Shown in pieces: positions 1-8,263 of a stretch of 64,000 bases of DNA. The stretch comes from Oscillatoria sp. CS-180 (GTDB lineage Bacteria > Cyanobacteriota > Cyanobacteriia > Phormidesmidales > Phormidesmidaceae). Location: assembly GCF_028330965.1 (NCBI RefSeq), contig NZ_JAQMUB010000097.1, forward strand, positions 1 through 64,000, given 5' to 3'. Made by a program: the position numbers and the translations under genes. How positions within the stretch are numbered: position 1 is the stretch's first letter; each line of letters starts with the position of its first letter. A model generated the notes under the pieces. The model saw nothing but the letters and a program-made list of their open reading frames with translations, did not search any database and was not told the DNA's origin.

Positions 1-1
1 G

Positions 2-109
2 AGTCAAGCTCATCTCAAGAAGAAGATTCTGGCCTTTGTCGATTACTTCAATCGCACCATGGCCAAGCCTTTTAAGTGGAATTACACGGGCAAACCACTC
101 ACCTCATGA
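2..109 (+). CDS. IS630-like transposase, C-terminal end (cut by window edge)
   Basis: The reading frame is open from the window edge to a TGA and encodes 35 residues ending in FNRTMAKPFKWNYTGKPLTS. The arrangement FVDYFN followed by AKPFKWNYTGKPL is typical of the last residues of IS630-family DDE transposases. Only the extreme C-terminus is present, so the catalytic residues cannot be checked. The fragment is directly followed by a truncated gene remnant, which suggests that the IS end lies close to position 110. Confidence 0.6.
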   Translation, partial: SQAHLKKKILAFVDYFNRTMAKPFKWNYTGKPLTS

Positions 110-113
110 ATAG

Positions 114-311
114 TTCCTTTATTTCTGCCGTCAGGTACTAGGCTTACTCAACCTTCCTATTCGTCTTGAGAGAGGAAGTTATCTTGCTTTACATCAATCA
201 GGTATTACAGAGCCTGAAGCAGTGTGGGAGCTAAAGAGTGAGCGACTGGAAGCAATTGTGGGGAATGCGGTTAATCTGAGACTACAAGCAGTTCGGCCCA
301 AAAGGGCATAA
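114..311 (+). pseudogene. Truncated 3' fragment of an unrecognised gene
   Basis: An open frame without a start codon ends at TAA 309-311. It encodes a peptide containing NLPIRLERGSYLALHQSGIT and then EPEAVWELKSERLEAIVG. The latter reads like a helix-hairpin-helix style tail, such as is found at the end of some helicases and DNA-binding proteins, but I cannot name the family. The frame is truncated at its 5' side exactly where the IS630-like transposase ends, so it is best read as the 3' remnant of a gene interrupted by that element. Confidence 0.4.
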
Positions 312-631
312 ATCATCTGGAAATTTTTATAACTGCGTGCTATTGGCCTTAAACATTTGGATTTACTGTCAGCGGCTCTCTCTGAGTTCGTGTGAGATTA
401 AGCTTTGCTGGAACGCCGAACCAGGAGCCTCGGACTTTTCTCTAGCCTTGTTCCACACCAAGTCAAGGAGAGGCCTGTCAGCTAACACGGTATGGCCGCG
501 GACGGATGAAATCTGCAGGTGGAGTTGCAAAGATTACCTACTGCCGCTACATTTTGCCATTAGATTTTGAGTCGTTAGGGTATAAATCGATGTACTTTTC
601 CTCAAATATTCTCTAACACTTTCGGCGATCG
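312..631. other. Intergenic stretch, no supported gene
   Basis: About 320 bases lie between the truncated fragment and the convergent stop codon of the large minus-strand gene. A 77-codon frame at 337-570 has no family resemblance and no clear ribosome binding site, and I do not support it. The only structured feature is the inverted repeat at 574-617. Confidence 0.5.
574..617. repeat. GTTAGGG inverted-repeat element, copy 1
   Basis: The left arm is GTTAGGGTATA (574-584) and the right arm TATTCTCTAAC (607-617), an imperfect inverted repeat. The same arms at nearly the same spacing recur at 6959-7003 and 27538-27582. Right-flanking bases (CTAACACTTTCGGCGATCGC) also resemble those of copy 2. 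This copy lies just beyond the stop codon of the 1414-residue gene rather than in front of a gene. Confidence 0.5.
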
Positions 632-3600
632 CTACGCCAGTTCTGCCGATACCTTGCAAGCTTGCCGCGATCTCCCTGCTACTTCCAGCGTTTGTTTTCC
701 CGCTGCGATCGAATCCTGCATGTGCTGCCGATCGCTCTGGCTAATCACCAGTGAAGCATTGCGGTAGTCCATCGGCGGTTTTTCTCTGCTGCCCGTTTCC
801 TGGGTGTAGAGAGCATTGAGCTGCTTGCCCTTCGTCATGATTTCAGCGGTCAAAGGTTCGTTGCCGCTAGCGATCTCGACCGCACACCATTGCCGGAGTT
901 CTTCACGGGAAGGTGAGTAAATTTCACCGGAGCGATCCGGGAAGGGTGTGATTTGTCCGTCCTGGTAGTCGCCCAACGGTGCCATCTTGAGGCCCCATGC
1001 GGTTTTTCCCTTGAAGGTTCGCAGCACCTTAGGACTGTGCTTCTCCTGTGCGGCCCACTGCTGCTGGTAAGTCGGATCATCCATCATCGCTGGAGTGATG
1101 CGGTATTGCGGCCCCACTCGAAACGCTACCTGTTTATCGCCAGAATAGGCGATCGCAATGTTGCCCTCTTTGAAGCCATAGGCTTTGTAGGGTTCGTAGC
1201 TGCGAGTGGTATGAGTGCGCCCATAACCGCGCATCGCTTCAAGGCAGGTATTGACAGGCAAGGGGTTCTTCTCCCCGTGCAGCATGAGCGGGAAGGCCAT
1301 CTTAATCGGTTTGCCAGTTGGCGTGATGCCATCATCCCCCGGTTGAGTCAAGTCGGCTGGCTTGTGCGCTGGCTTCGCAGAAGTGGGCTGATAATTACCC
1401 TGTGACTCTGCGGCCATCGATGCCGGGTCGGGGAAGCTAGTGGTTGCGATCGCTGGCACCTCCATCGGGGATCCCAAGGCTCGTAGTGGTTCTACTGTCT
1501 GTGGTTCGGGTTCTGGGGCTAAGTCAAGCACCTGCATCTTGGCAATCTTGCCGGAGGGGGCTATCTGGATATTGGCCCTGACTGTGGTGCTGATGGGTAG
1601 GTGCATGGAGCGAGCCGAGAGTGCCCCAAACTGCTTTTCTTCGCCGTCTTCCGTGACGATCGCCACCGATGAAGTCGTGCGCGTTTCGCCGTTCTTTTTG
1701 TAGCTGTACTTACTGAAGCGAGCCGTGTACTCGCCGGGGGGAATCTGTCCGGCTTCATTACTGCTGTGCTGAAGGCCCGTCAGGGTAATTTCGGGGACGG
1801 TAGAGAGGCGATCGACAATCTCCGGCGTGAATTTCTTGAGGGCCAGTCCCATGCCTTCGCTATGTCGCCATAGCGATGAGAGGTAGTCTTGCCGCTCCGC
1901 TTTAGGAATCTCGGCGATCGCATTATCCACATACTGAGTCGCCCGCTCCATCATTTCGTCAAGGTCATTCTGCTGGGCGTAAGGAGCCTGAATCTGGGCC
2001 GTGGGCTGCGGGATGGTCAGGGTGTGGTTGGGCCGTTGTTGTAGGCGTTCGGGCAAGTGATGCTCACGGACCGACTCAGGGGCTACCGTGCCGAGGGGAG
2101 AGGTCACGCGATCGCCACCAGCGGCGGTGTAGGTCAGTGAAGCGACAAACTGCTCTGATTTACTCAGGTGGTTTGGTCTGATGGCAATTTCCCAGTCTGG
2201 TTGGGGGCCATTAGCTCTCCAGATGGGTAGCTCTCCATCTTTGTCTTTGATGTTTTGAAGGGTAAGGCTTTTCCCGCTAGAGGAGGTGACTAGCAACGTG
2301 GGTTGCTCATCTTCAGCGCGTTTTTCCCGTAGGCGGTCTTTGGCCGTCTGGTAGTTGGCGATGCGATCGTTGTAGGTGCGAGCGATCTTTAGGGCTTTCT
2401 CTTCCTGCTCCGGTGTCGCGGTCTTGGGAAAGAGATCGCGGAAAGCTTCATGCCGCAGCTCCGGTAAGTGAACATCTTTGTAGACGGCGTTGACGGCTTC
2501 GACATTCCACCCAATTGGCTCCTGGGTGTTGGTGGGCATCAACTGCCCATTAGTGTAAGTATTTGGGTCTTTCTGATGCTGCCGGAGTTCGTGATCCTTA
2601 TAGGCCAACCCTCGGATAAAAGTATGGTGGGATTCGTCGATGCCTCTGGAGCTTTTCGCCGTGTCTACAGCCGTTTGCAGGTTTACCGCATTGGGTCCGT
2701 CTACAGCATTGGAGAGAAGGTCGGCAGCATAGCTGAGCTTTTGCCTAACAAACGCTTGCCGTTCTTGAGGATTCGAGAGGGTTGCTAATTGGTTGTGAGC
2801 TTTTGCCACCCGCTCCATTCGTTCTTTGAAGTGATATGCAGGAAACCCCTTTGCTTGCAATTGCTCGTCATCTGGAATGGTCAGTTTCCCAGCATTGGCC
2901 TGCCGCAGTTGCTTGGCAAATGAAGTCGCGACCTGCCGGAGTAGTTCCTCTTGTTGATCAGGAGGAGTGTAAGTCATCTCCAGGGCAAAGCTTTGCAAGG
3001 TCATCCCGGCGTTGGCAACTTTCCCCGTCTGATTATCGGCGGTGATCTCCCAGGCTCTCCAGGTGGCTGTCGAATGTGATTCGCTTTCATACCACGGGTG
3101 CTTTACCTTCTTCTGCTTCTCAATCTCCGGAGGCTTCTTGTCCGGTGCCGTGCGCTCCACGAACTCTTTTACCGCTAAGGGGTACTCAGCCGGGATGAGG
3201 CGGTTTTCCTGCCCCTGCTCCATGCGCTCAATAAATTGTCCGATCGCGGCCCGCCCCGCTTCGTATTGTTCTGCTGGAGGTAAGCTTTTGGTTTCCGCTA
3301 ACTGCTGGCGGAGCTGCTGGGGGAGGTCGGCCACCGTCGCTTCGTAGCCGACAAAATAGCCATTGGCATCTCGGTCGAAGTCAGTAATGGCAATGTGCTT
3401 TGCTGTCCAGGGATTGAGGTAGGCCACTCCCATTTTAGAAAAGGCTTCTCTGTCCTGATCTTTTAAGTCTTCAGTGTTGTTAATCGCGATCGCCGCTGCG
3501 CCCACGTTCGGGAAGGGGGAGCGATAGTAAGCTACCACCGCGCCGTGGGGCAGGTCTTTATTGCACACTTCCCACGGTTTCACTTGTGAATGATGTTGAG

Positions 3601-4876
3601 CCATTGCGGAGGGGACGGAGATACCTCTGACCGCGCTTTCCTGCCACTCCCCCTTAATATCTCGTTCGAGGGCTGTATTGATCCGTTTGAAGCCAGTGAG
3701 CTGCCCATACTTATCCGCTTTGAGGGTTTCGTATAGCCACTCTGATTTGGCTTTGGGGGCGTCCTCGCTCAGATCATCAGCAGACTGGGAACGTTCTTGT
3801 TGCCGATCTTTTCGCTCTACATAATGCTGCTTGAGTTGAGCCAGATCATCTGCGATCGCTGCCAGTTCTGTGACCTGAGCTTTAATGCGCGGGTTGAACT
3901 CGCGCAGGGTCGCTTCTGGGATACAGCCTTTCACCTGCGGCCCCACTGCCTGTTGGCCGTATTCCCCGTCCGACTTGCGATTCACCCAAAGCTGCGAAAC
4001 CTCCTGAATGCCCGGAGTTGAGAGCCTACCATCATCGCCTTTGATGTCATTGGTGGAGATGATCGCGTCTACCCCTAAGCGATTACACCAGCGACTAGCG
4101 CCCATGGTGCCCTTAGCGATGCCGGGAAGATCGGGCGTTGCCGCTCGAAACTGCGATACTGTGCGTTCGGCCAGTCCATTGATTTGCTGCTCTACAGTGG
4201 CGGTGGCCGCATCTACTTGATCCAGGTCTTGCCCAATGGCGATGATGTTCGGGTCTACCCCGGCTTTCTCAAAGGCTTTAGCGGTGATGGTGTCGCGCTC
4301 TGCATCCGTGATGAGGGCCTTCATGGTTTGGTGGGGCACCAGCATGGTGCCGTCGCCCATCTTGTCATAGAGCTTTTCGATCGCTGCTTGGGGTATGGGG
4401 TGGCCGTGCTTGTCGAGTAGCTGCGTATCCCCGTGAGATCGCTGCTCGTCGTCAATGATTAGAATTCGCGCCTGTGGAATCGCGGTTGAAGCGATGCCAT
4501 CTGAAGCCACCAAGCTGCCATAGGCAACAAAATTATGAGGTGAGTTTTTATCGGCAGCGTAGATTGGTGCAATGCCTCGTTCGGTATCGCCCTCGGTCAT
4601 TAGTCGGGCAGTTTCTGGGTCAGTGAAGTATCCAGACTTGCCGTTGGTAAAGGCTAAGACCTTGCCCTCGCTCTCAAGGCGCTGGCGATCCGCATCATTT
4701 ACACTGCCGTAAAACTTCCCGGTAAAGAACTCGGCTTCAATTCCGTTCGTCTCAAGCCAATGCTCCAGGTAAGAGTGCTCAACCTCTTTGAATTGGCGTT
4801 GTTGCGTTCCGCCAATCGTGTCGTACAGGTCTTGACCTGTCTTTGTGTCAATCTGGCCGATCTGAAAGCTGACCAT
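632..4876 (-). CDS. Large plasmid protein of unknown function (1414 aa)
   Basis: The single intact frame starts at an ATG behind GAGGA. I recognise it only as the kind of very large uncharacterised protein carried next to ssb on cyanobacterial plasmids. No P-loop, nuclease or helicase signature is evident. Visible features are ARILIIDDE and YDKMGDGTMLV near residues 135-180, a charged glutamine-rich central part, and low-complexity proline-rich linkers around residues 960-1000 and 1140-1190. There is no signal peptide or clear membrane segment, so it is probably cytoplasmic. It follows the 93-residue acidic gene after 22 bases and is probably co-transcribed with it. Size and position beside ssb suggest a role in plasmid DNA or RNA metabolism, which is inference only. 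Confidence 0.75.
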   Translation of the reverse strand: MVSFQIGQIDTKTGQDLYDTIGGTQQRQFKEVEHSYLEHWLETNGIEAEFFTGKFYGSVNDADRQRLESEGKVLAFTNGKSGYFTDPETARLMTEGDTERGIAPIYAADKNSPHNFVAYGSLVASDGIASTAIPQARILIIDDEQRSHGDTQLLDKHGHPIPQAAIEKLYDKMGDGTMLVPHQTMKALITDAERDTITAKAFEKAGVDPNIIAIGQDLDQVDAATATVEQQINGLAERTVSQFRAATPDLPGIAKGTMGASRWCNRLGVDAIISTNDIKGDDGRLSTPGIQEVSQLWVNRKSDGEYGQQAVGPQVKGCIPEATLREFNPRIKAQVTELAAIADDLAQLKQHYVERKDRQQERSQSADDLSEDAPKAKSEWLYETLKADKYGQLTGFKRINTALERDIKGEWQESAVRGISVPSAMAQHHSQVKPWEVCNKDLPHGAVVAYYRSPFPNVGAAAIAINNTEDLKDQDREAFSKMGVAYLNPWTAKHIAITDFDRDANGYFVGYEATVADLPQQLRQQLAETKSLPPAEQYEAGRAAIGQFIERMEQGQENRLIPAEYPLAVKEFVERTAPDKKPPEIEKQKKVKHPWYESESHSTATWRAWEITADNQTGKVANAGMTLQSFALEMTYTPPDQQEELLRQVATSFAKQLRQANAGKLTIPDDEQLQAKGFPAYHFKERMERVAKAHNQLATLSNPQERQAFVRQKLSYAADLLSNAVDGPNAVNLQTAVDTAKSSRGIDESHHTFIRGLAYKDHELRQHQKDPNTYTNGQLMPTNTQEPIGWNVEAVNAVYKDVHLPELRHEAFRDLFPKTATPEQEEKALKIARTYNDRIANYQTAKDRLREKRAEDEQPTLLVTSSSGKSLTLQNIKDKDGELPIWRANGPQPDWEIAIRPNHLSKSEQFVASLTYTAAGGDRVTSPLGTVAPESVREHHLPERLQQRPNHTLTIPQPTAQIQAPYAQQNDLDEMMERATQYVDNAIAEIPKAERQDYLSSLWRHSEGMGLALKKFTPEIVDRLSTVPEITLTGLQHSSNEAGQIPPGEYTARFSKYSYKKNGETRTTSSVAIVTEDGEEKQFGALSARSMHLPISTTVRANIQIAPSGKIAKMQVLDLAPEPEPQTVEPLRALGSPMEVPAIATTSFPDPASMAAESQGNYQPTSAKPAHKPADLTQPGDDGITPTGKPIKMAFPLMLHGEKNPLPVNTCLEAMRGYGRTHTTRSYEPYKAYGFKEGNIAIAYSGDKQVAFRVGPQYRITPAMMDDPTYQQQWAAQEKHSPKVLRTFKGKTAWGLKMAPLGDYQDGQITPFPDRSGEIYSPSREELRQWCAVEIASGNEPLTAEIMTKGKQLNALYTQETGSREKPPMDYRNASLVISQSDRQHMQDSIAAGKQTLEVAGRSRQACKVSAELA

Positions 4877-4898
4877 ATTCCTCTATGCGATAGGTAGA

Positions 4899-5180
4899 TT
4901 AGAGGCTGATTGGGCGATAGCCATGCCCATGAGAGCCGATAAATTTCTGCTCGTATGCCATTTCAGCTAGGACTTCTTCACGGGTGAACGTAGATGACTC
5001 AGCTTCGTTCCCTTCCTTTTCATCATCCTGGGAGGATGGCTCATTATCATTGAGCACCCCAGCAGCGATCAGTTCATCAATGTCAGCGCCACCGGACAGC
5101 AGGGCTTCTACGTCTTCATTACTGCTGCCAAGTTCAGTTAAATAAATCTCGCGGTCAGAAAGGTGATCTGGAGTGGCCAT
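4899..5180 (-). CDS. Small acidic hypothetical protein (93 aa)
   Basis: The frame starts MATPDHLSDREIYLTELG and is rich in Asp, Glu and Ser in the middle, ending with a HGHGYRP segment. It lies 22 bases upstream of the 1414-residue gene on the same strand. It is preceded by a terminator-like hairpin, a T-run and a mini-hairpin, the arrangement seen in front of most genes in this block. The family is not recognised. The upstream position and tight spacing support a small co-expressed partner of the large protein. Confidence 0.6.
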   Translation of the reverse strand: MATPDHLSDREIYLTELGSSNEDVEALLSGGADIDELIAAGVLNDNEPSSQDDEKEGNEAESSTFTREEVLAEMAYEQKFIGSHGHGYRPISL

Positions 5181-5240
5181 GGTTTGTTGCCTGCATTAAA
5201 TCTTGACTCTATTGTGAGACCAACTTTTCAGTTCTGTCCT

Positions 5241-5292
5241 GGAGTCCATACTCCGAGGAACAAAAAATTCCCCAACCTCAATCTGAGTTGAG
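5241..5292 (-). promoter_or_regulatory. Leader hairpins upstream of the 93-aa gene
   Basis: Reading on the minus strand, a CTCAA/TTGAG hairpin (5277-5292) is followed by a short A/T segment with a run of six T, and then a second small hairpin GGAGTATGGACTCC (5241-5254). This repeats the hairpin, T-run, mini-hairpin order seen before other genes of this region. It may also serve as the ssb terminator. Confidence 0.45.
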
Positions 5293-5310
5293 AGCAGGGA
5301 AAGTGGGAGT

Positions 5311-5682
5311 CTAAAACTCCGGTTCGCCGTCGTCGTCTTGGTCTTTAGCTTTCGGCGTCAGGTTTTCGACGCGCTGGGCTTTGACTACGAGCCGCGAGCG
5401 GTTGTCGCCAGTCGCCTGATCAGTCCAACGATTTTCTGCCAATGAGCCAGTGACAGCCACATGCGCTCCCTGGCGCAGATAGTCAGCACAGAACTCAGCG
5501 GTCTTACCCCAAGCTTCTACGGGAATGCGATGGGTTTGTTCTTGAGTTTCGCCGTTCTTCGTGAATTTTTCATTGACGTATACCGTCAGGCGAGCAGTGC
5601 AAGAACCGGACTCGAAGTACTTAACTTCAGGGTCGCCACCGAGATGACCAATAATCGTAGCGTTGTTGATAGACATAGCCAA
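5311..5682 (-). CDS. ssb: Single-stranded DNA-binding protein
   Basis: The 123-residue protein has the SSB OB-fold pattern: NNATIIGHLGGDPEVKYF at the N-terminus, then the V..W.KTAEF region and a GSL.ENRW strand. It ends in the acidic tail DDDGEPEF, which matches the usual SSB protein-interaction tip in acidity and final Phe. It is shorter than chromosomal SSB (about 180 residues) because the glycine-rich linker is reduced to a few residues, as in many plasmid SSBs. It coats single-stranded DNA during plasmid replication, transfer or repair. The upstream radC on the same strand is separated by a strong hairpin and 226 bases, so ssb probably has its own promoter. Confidence 0.95.
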   Translation of the reverse strand: MAMSINNATIIGHLGGDPEVKYFESGSCTARLTVYVNEKFTKNGETQEQTHRIPVEAWGKTAEFCADYLRQGAHVAVTGSLAENRWTDQATGDNRSRLVVKAQRVENLTPKAKDQDDDGEPEF

Positions 5683-5870
5683 TTTCCTTTTGGAATTTCC
5701 ATTGCTGCTAGGCGTTAGCCGTCTCCTTTGCCGATAACGGGACCGGCCCTACATGCAGTCACCAGCAAGGGGCGATCGCCTTTCTCAGAGCCCGCCAAAC
5801 CTATCGGGGAGATATCTCTCAGTTGTCCCATGCAATGATTCTTTACGCTTATCGGTCGATTAACGAAAGA

Positions 5871-5904
5871 ACCGCCACCCTTAAGATTGCTTGAGGGTGG
5901 CGGT
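5871..5904 (-). terminator. Strong hairpin between radC and ssb
   Basis: ACCGCCACCC (5871-5880) and GGGTGGCGGT (5895-5904) form a perfect GC-rich stem extended by an A-T pair, with a short loop. On the minus strand it lies just after the radC stop and is followed by TTCTTTC. It is a likely intrinsic terminator of radC or a leader hairpin for ssb. Confidence 0.6.
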
Positions 5905-5908
5905 TTGA

Positions 5909-6568
5909 TTAGTCCGTCCACAGACCAGTCGTTGCTCGCAGGGACATATAGTCTCCGTGCGAAACAACTAAATGATCCAGGATGGGGATGTCCATCACCT
6001 TGGCAGCGTCCAGAAGTTGCCTCGTGAGTTCGATGTCATCTTGCGAGGGTTCAGTGCTGCCGCTGGGATGGTTGTGCGCGATGACGCACCGTGTCCCCCC
6101 TGCCTGCATGACGACTGAAAAGATTTCCCTCGGATGAACGATCGTCTGAGTCGCCGTTCCCGACGAGAGAATGCGGCAACAGAGAAGGCGATGCTTGATA
6201 TCCAAACAAGCGATCGCGAATTTCTCGGTCGGTTCCCAGGCGATGCAGTTGAAAACGGCTACCGCTTTATCGGGAGTATCGAGGGCTTCTCCCAGCGGAG
6301 TCTCTTCGACGTAGAGCTGTCGGCCCAACTCTAGCGCAGCCTGGAGTTTCTCTAGCCGCTTCGGGGTCAACCGGGGTAGCGCTCCAGCTCGGATGGCAAC
6401 CCGCAAGCGATCGCGCAGGTTTTGCGGTGAGACTTGCTCATCCTCGTCGATTAGATTAGCGAGGATTTCTTGCCCCAAGGAATACCCCAGGACGGTATCG
6501 ATCAGGGCTGATAAAGTTGTGGTTTGGGCTGCTGGCCTGTAAGGGGCAGCGCAGTCTTTTACACGCAT
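5909..6568 (-). CDS. radC: RadC/JAB-domain protein
   Basis: The 219-residue protein has an N-terminal helix-hairpin-helix-like region and a C-terminal JAB/MPN metalloprotease-like domain. The domain's metal-binding motif HNHPSG is at residues 165-170, followed by an Asp at 177. The length matches RadC proteins (about 220 residues). In plasmids and phages, RadC-like proteins sit in DNA maintenance and anti-restriction blocks. The biochemical activity is unresolved, although the motif predicts a zinc-dependent hydrolase. The gene has its own hairpin leader (6570-6641) and lies between a small hypothetical gene and ssb. Confidence 0.9.
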   Translation of the reverse strand: MRVKDCAAPYRPAAQTTTLSALIDTVLGYSLGQEILANLIDEDEQVSPQNLRDRLRVAIRAGALPRLTPKRLEKLQAALELGRQLYVEETPLGEALDTPDKAVAVFNCIAWEPTEKFAIACLDIKHRLLCCRILSSGTATQTIVHPREIFSVVMQAGGTRCVIAHNHPSGSTEPSQDDIELTRQLLDAAKVMDIPILDHLVVSHGDYMSLRATTGLWTD

Positions 6569-6569
6569 G

Positions 6570-6641
6570 ACTTGTATGGATTGATAGGTCAGCCATGCAG
6601 CGCAACAGCGAAAAGAGAGCTGGCCTCCTTTCGGAAGCCAG
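6570..6641 (-). promoter_or_regulatory. Hairpin leader upstream of radC
   Basis: On the minus strand, CTGGCTTCC and GGAGGCCAG form a nine-pair stem around a GAAA tetraloop (6620-6641). A TCTCTTTT run follows, then CGCTGTTGCG (a CGC/GCG mini-hairpin) and CATGGCTGACC before the ATG. It is a member of the repeated leader family. Confidence 0.55.
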
Positions 6642-6658
6642 GGGGAAGGTGTGAAAAT

Positions 6659-6895
6659 CTAGAATTCGTTGGAGGCACGGGACTGTTCGGGGGTATCCAC
6701 ATCGCTCCAGCAAAAGTGTCTGTGAGGACTGTGGTGGATAAGGGCTCCATTAGCGTATGTAGGGAGTTCTCGGACGAAAGTGGCATCAGCCGCTCCCAGA
6801 TTCCGTGCAGCTTGAATGCCTGCCTCCTCAGCTTCGCACCGGGCCGCGTCATTAGCTTCAGTGCGTTCTTGTTCCAGGGCATAGTCGAAATACAT
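6659..6895 (-). CDS. Small hypothetical protein (78 aa)
   Basis: The frame starts with ATG behind a strong AGGAG site. It begins MYFDYALEQERTEANDAA, followed by a Glu/Ala-rich helix and a basic C-terminus with HHSPHRHFCW. The family is not recognised. The good ribosome binding site and the upstream inverted-repeat element at 6959-7003 support it over the overlapping frame at 6589-6882, which has no such start. Confidence 0.55.
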   Translation of the reverse strand: MYFDYALEQERTEANDAARCEAEEAGIQAARNLGAADATFVRELPTYANGALIHHSPHRHFCWSDVDTPEQSRASNEF

Positions 6896-6958
6896 GCTGA
6901 ACTCCTAATCGAATAGCAGTTCAGCGCCGCGAAAGCGACTGAGCGATCGCCTCAAAGT

Positions 6959-7003
6959 GTTAGGGAATAGAAGGGCTAATTGTCCCCTTGCCTGTTCCCT
7001 AAC
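6959..7003. repeat. GTTAGGG inverted-repeat element, copy 2
   Basis: The left arm GTTAGGGAATA begins at 6959 and the right arm TGTTCCCTAAC ends at 7003. With flanks, the arms extend to about 16 bases (AAAGTGTTAGGGAA on each side). It lies in the promoter region of the 78-residue gene on the minus strand. Copy 3 has the same total length (45 bp) and lies immediately before a plus-strand gene, which suggests an operator-like role. Confidence 0.6.
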
Positions 7004-7015
7004 ACTTTCTTCACG

Positions 7016-7471
7016 CTACCCTCTCGGACGATTCCATACAAGCCGCAGCAGGGGGCAACAACGGGCATCATCAACCGCATCCGGCGTGAGCCAAACTTGG
7101 TTATTTCTCATCACCAGATATTTGCAATAGATGATACGGTTCTGAGTACCGCGCTCCAGGAAGCGATCGCTAAGAAACGGGTTGTAGGTCAGGTCAATCG
7201 GCGCATAGATATCGAGGTCGCTCACTCCAATCAGTGTCCCCTGACCCCAGGCGTGAACCGTTCGCCGCTGCTGCGTAAGCACCCGCTGGCGGGTTGATTC
7301 GACCACATGGAATTTGACATCCCCTAGAACGCAGTCGAGCACATGCCCAACGACTTTCCAGCTTTTGGGCGATTTGGCTTGGATGGACATGCGCCCATTT
7401 TGCAAATTTCGATATATGCGGGTCTGCTTGCCAAGATGAGCAGACCAATCCAGTTCTCTGATGGCTGCCAT
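7016..7471 (-). CDS. Hypothetical protein (151 aa)
   Basis: I place the start at the ATG at 7471 (MAAIRELDWSAHLG), because AGGGGAGA stands seven bases upstream; the longer frame reaching 7726 would overlap the neighbouring gene. The protein is basic. It has recognisable beta-rich stretches such as KVVGHVLDCVLGDVKFHVVE, a TRQRVLTQQRRTVHAW segment and the C-terminus LLRLVWNRPRG. The family is not recognised; similar lengths and composition occur in plasmid-borne DNA-processing proteins. It is the next gene after the 168-residue gene on the same strand. Confidence 0.6.
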   Translation of the reverse strand: MAAIRELDWSAHLGKQTRIYRNLQNGRMSIQAKSPKSWKVVGHVLDCVLGDVKFHVVESTRQRVLTQQRRTVHAWGQGTLIGVSDLDIYAPIDLTYNPFLSDRFLERGTQNRIIYCKYLVMRNNQVWLTPDAVDDARCCPLLRLVWNRPRG

Positions 7472-7544
7472 CGACAAGTCTCCCCTAAAAATAACTAGAA
7501 ACCTTTGTGAGAAAGCTTTCTGGCACCAGGGCGAGAGCTTATGG

Positions 7545-8051
7545 TTAACAACCGGGAGTGCAATCGGGCAAAACCTGACGAAATCGAATGTACTCAGCCA
7601 ACGAGATTTCTCTCCAGCCCTGAGGATACGTCTGAGTGAAGTCATCGAAGACATAAGCGTCTTCGGGCTCCTTCCATTCGCCGCCGCTTGTGTACCATCC
7701 CCTGGCGATCTCATCAGCAACTGCATCTAGCTGCCCAGCCTTTCCATGAGCCAGGCAATAGCAAGCGTATTCTCGCTCCCCATTCTGTTCGTAAATTTCT
7801 CCAGCAGCGTAGAAATCGGCAATGGGGACATCCTCAACCGCCTCTAATTGCCCATTGTTGAAGGTCTCTATGGCCATAACCGCAATTAACGGATCGTCGG
7901 TCGGTTCAACTATCCTTGGCAGATCAACAAACCGAACCTTGGCCTGGGTGGGCTGCCCGCCGCCCATCACCATTGCAATTCGCCCATAGGCAAGACTGCT
8001 GATGTCGGTGACGCGAACCAGTTGCCCTGCTGTAAATTTAGCCTGAGCCAT
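7545..8051 (-). CDS. Hypothetical protein (168 aa)
   Basis: The N-terminal half (AQAKFTAGQLVRVTDISS, then GRIAMVMGGG and KVRFVD) looks like a small beta-barrel of the KOW/SH3 kind. The acidic C-terminal half ends with YPQGWREISLAEYIRFRQVL. There are no catalytic motifs. The start codon is eight bases after a large hairpin whose 3' arm contains the GAGGA ribosome binding site, so translation may be controlled by that hairpin. The function is unknown. Confidence 0.6.
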   Translation of the reverse strand: MAQAKFTAGQLVRVTDISSLAYGRIAMVMGGGQPTQAKVRFVDLPRIVEPTDDPLIAVMAIETFNNGQLEAVEDVPIADFYAAGEIYEQNGEREYACYCLAHGKAGQLDAVADEIARGWYTSGGEWKEPEDAYVFDDFTQTYPQGWREISLAEYIRFRQVLPDCTPGC

Positions 8052-8057
8052 GAAAAA

Positions 8058-8102
8058 TCCTCATTCAGCAGCACTCCCCGGCTAGAGCAGGCTGAATGAG
8101 GA
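8058..8102 (-). promoter_or_regulatory. Hairpin containing the ribosome binding site of the 168-aa gene
   Basis: TCCTCATTCAGC (8058-8069) and GCTGAATGAGGA (8091-8102) pair perfectly over 12 bases. On the minus strand the 3' arm ends in GAGGA followed by TTTTTC and the ATG. The hairpin therefore resembles a terminator and at the same time sequesters the ribosome binding site. Confidence 0.6.
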
Positions 8103-8107
8103 AATGT

Positions 8108-8263
8108 CTAGGTCATGAACAGCTCGAAGGTCATGATCTTAGTTGCGTCGGGATCAATGCCAGCCGCAATCTCACCAGCATCCACCATATCGGCTGCGTG
8201 AACCAGTACCGTCCCCTTGTAGGACATCACATCATTATGGGAAATCACAACGAAATACCTCAT
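8108..8263 (-). CDS. Small hypothetical protein (51 aa)
   Basis: The frame is MRYFVVISHNDVMSYKGTVL followed by VHAADMVDAGEIAAG and the end KIMTFELFMT. Its ATG overlaps the TGA of the upstream 100-residue gene (ATGA), the classic sign of translational coupling. The amino-acid composition looks like a folded alpha/beta mini-protein. It is too short to place in a family. It ends just before the hairpin at 8058-8102. Confidence 0.6.
   Translation of the reverse strand: MRYFVVISHNDVMSYKGTVLVHAADMVDAGEIAAGIDPDATKIMTFELFMT

Noticed and set aside
337-570. 77-codon plus-strand frame after the truncated fragment
   Set aside because: No ribosome binding site, no family resemblance, Cys/Ser-rich random composition.
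632-4876. Idea that the 1414-aa protein is an RNA-polymerase-like double-barrel enzyme because of GDG and Lys-Gly motifs
   Set aside because: The order and spacing of the motifs do not fit the known two-barrel polymerases, so I did not annotate it.
5715-5921. 68-codon minus-strand frame between radC and ssb
   Set aside because: It reads through the strong hairpin and overlaps the radC stop; composition looks random.
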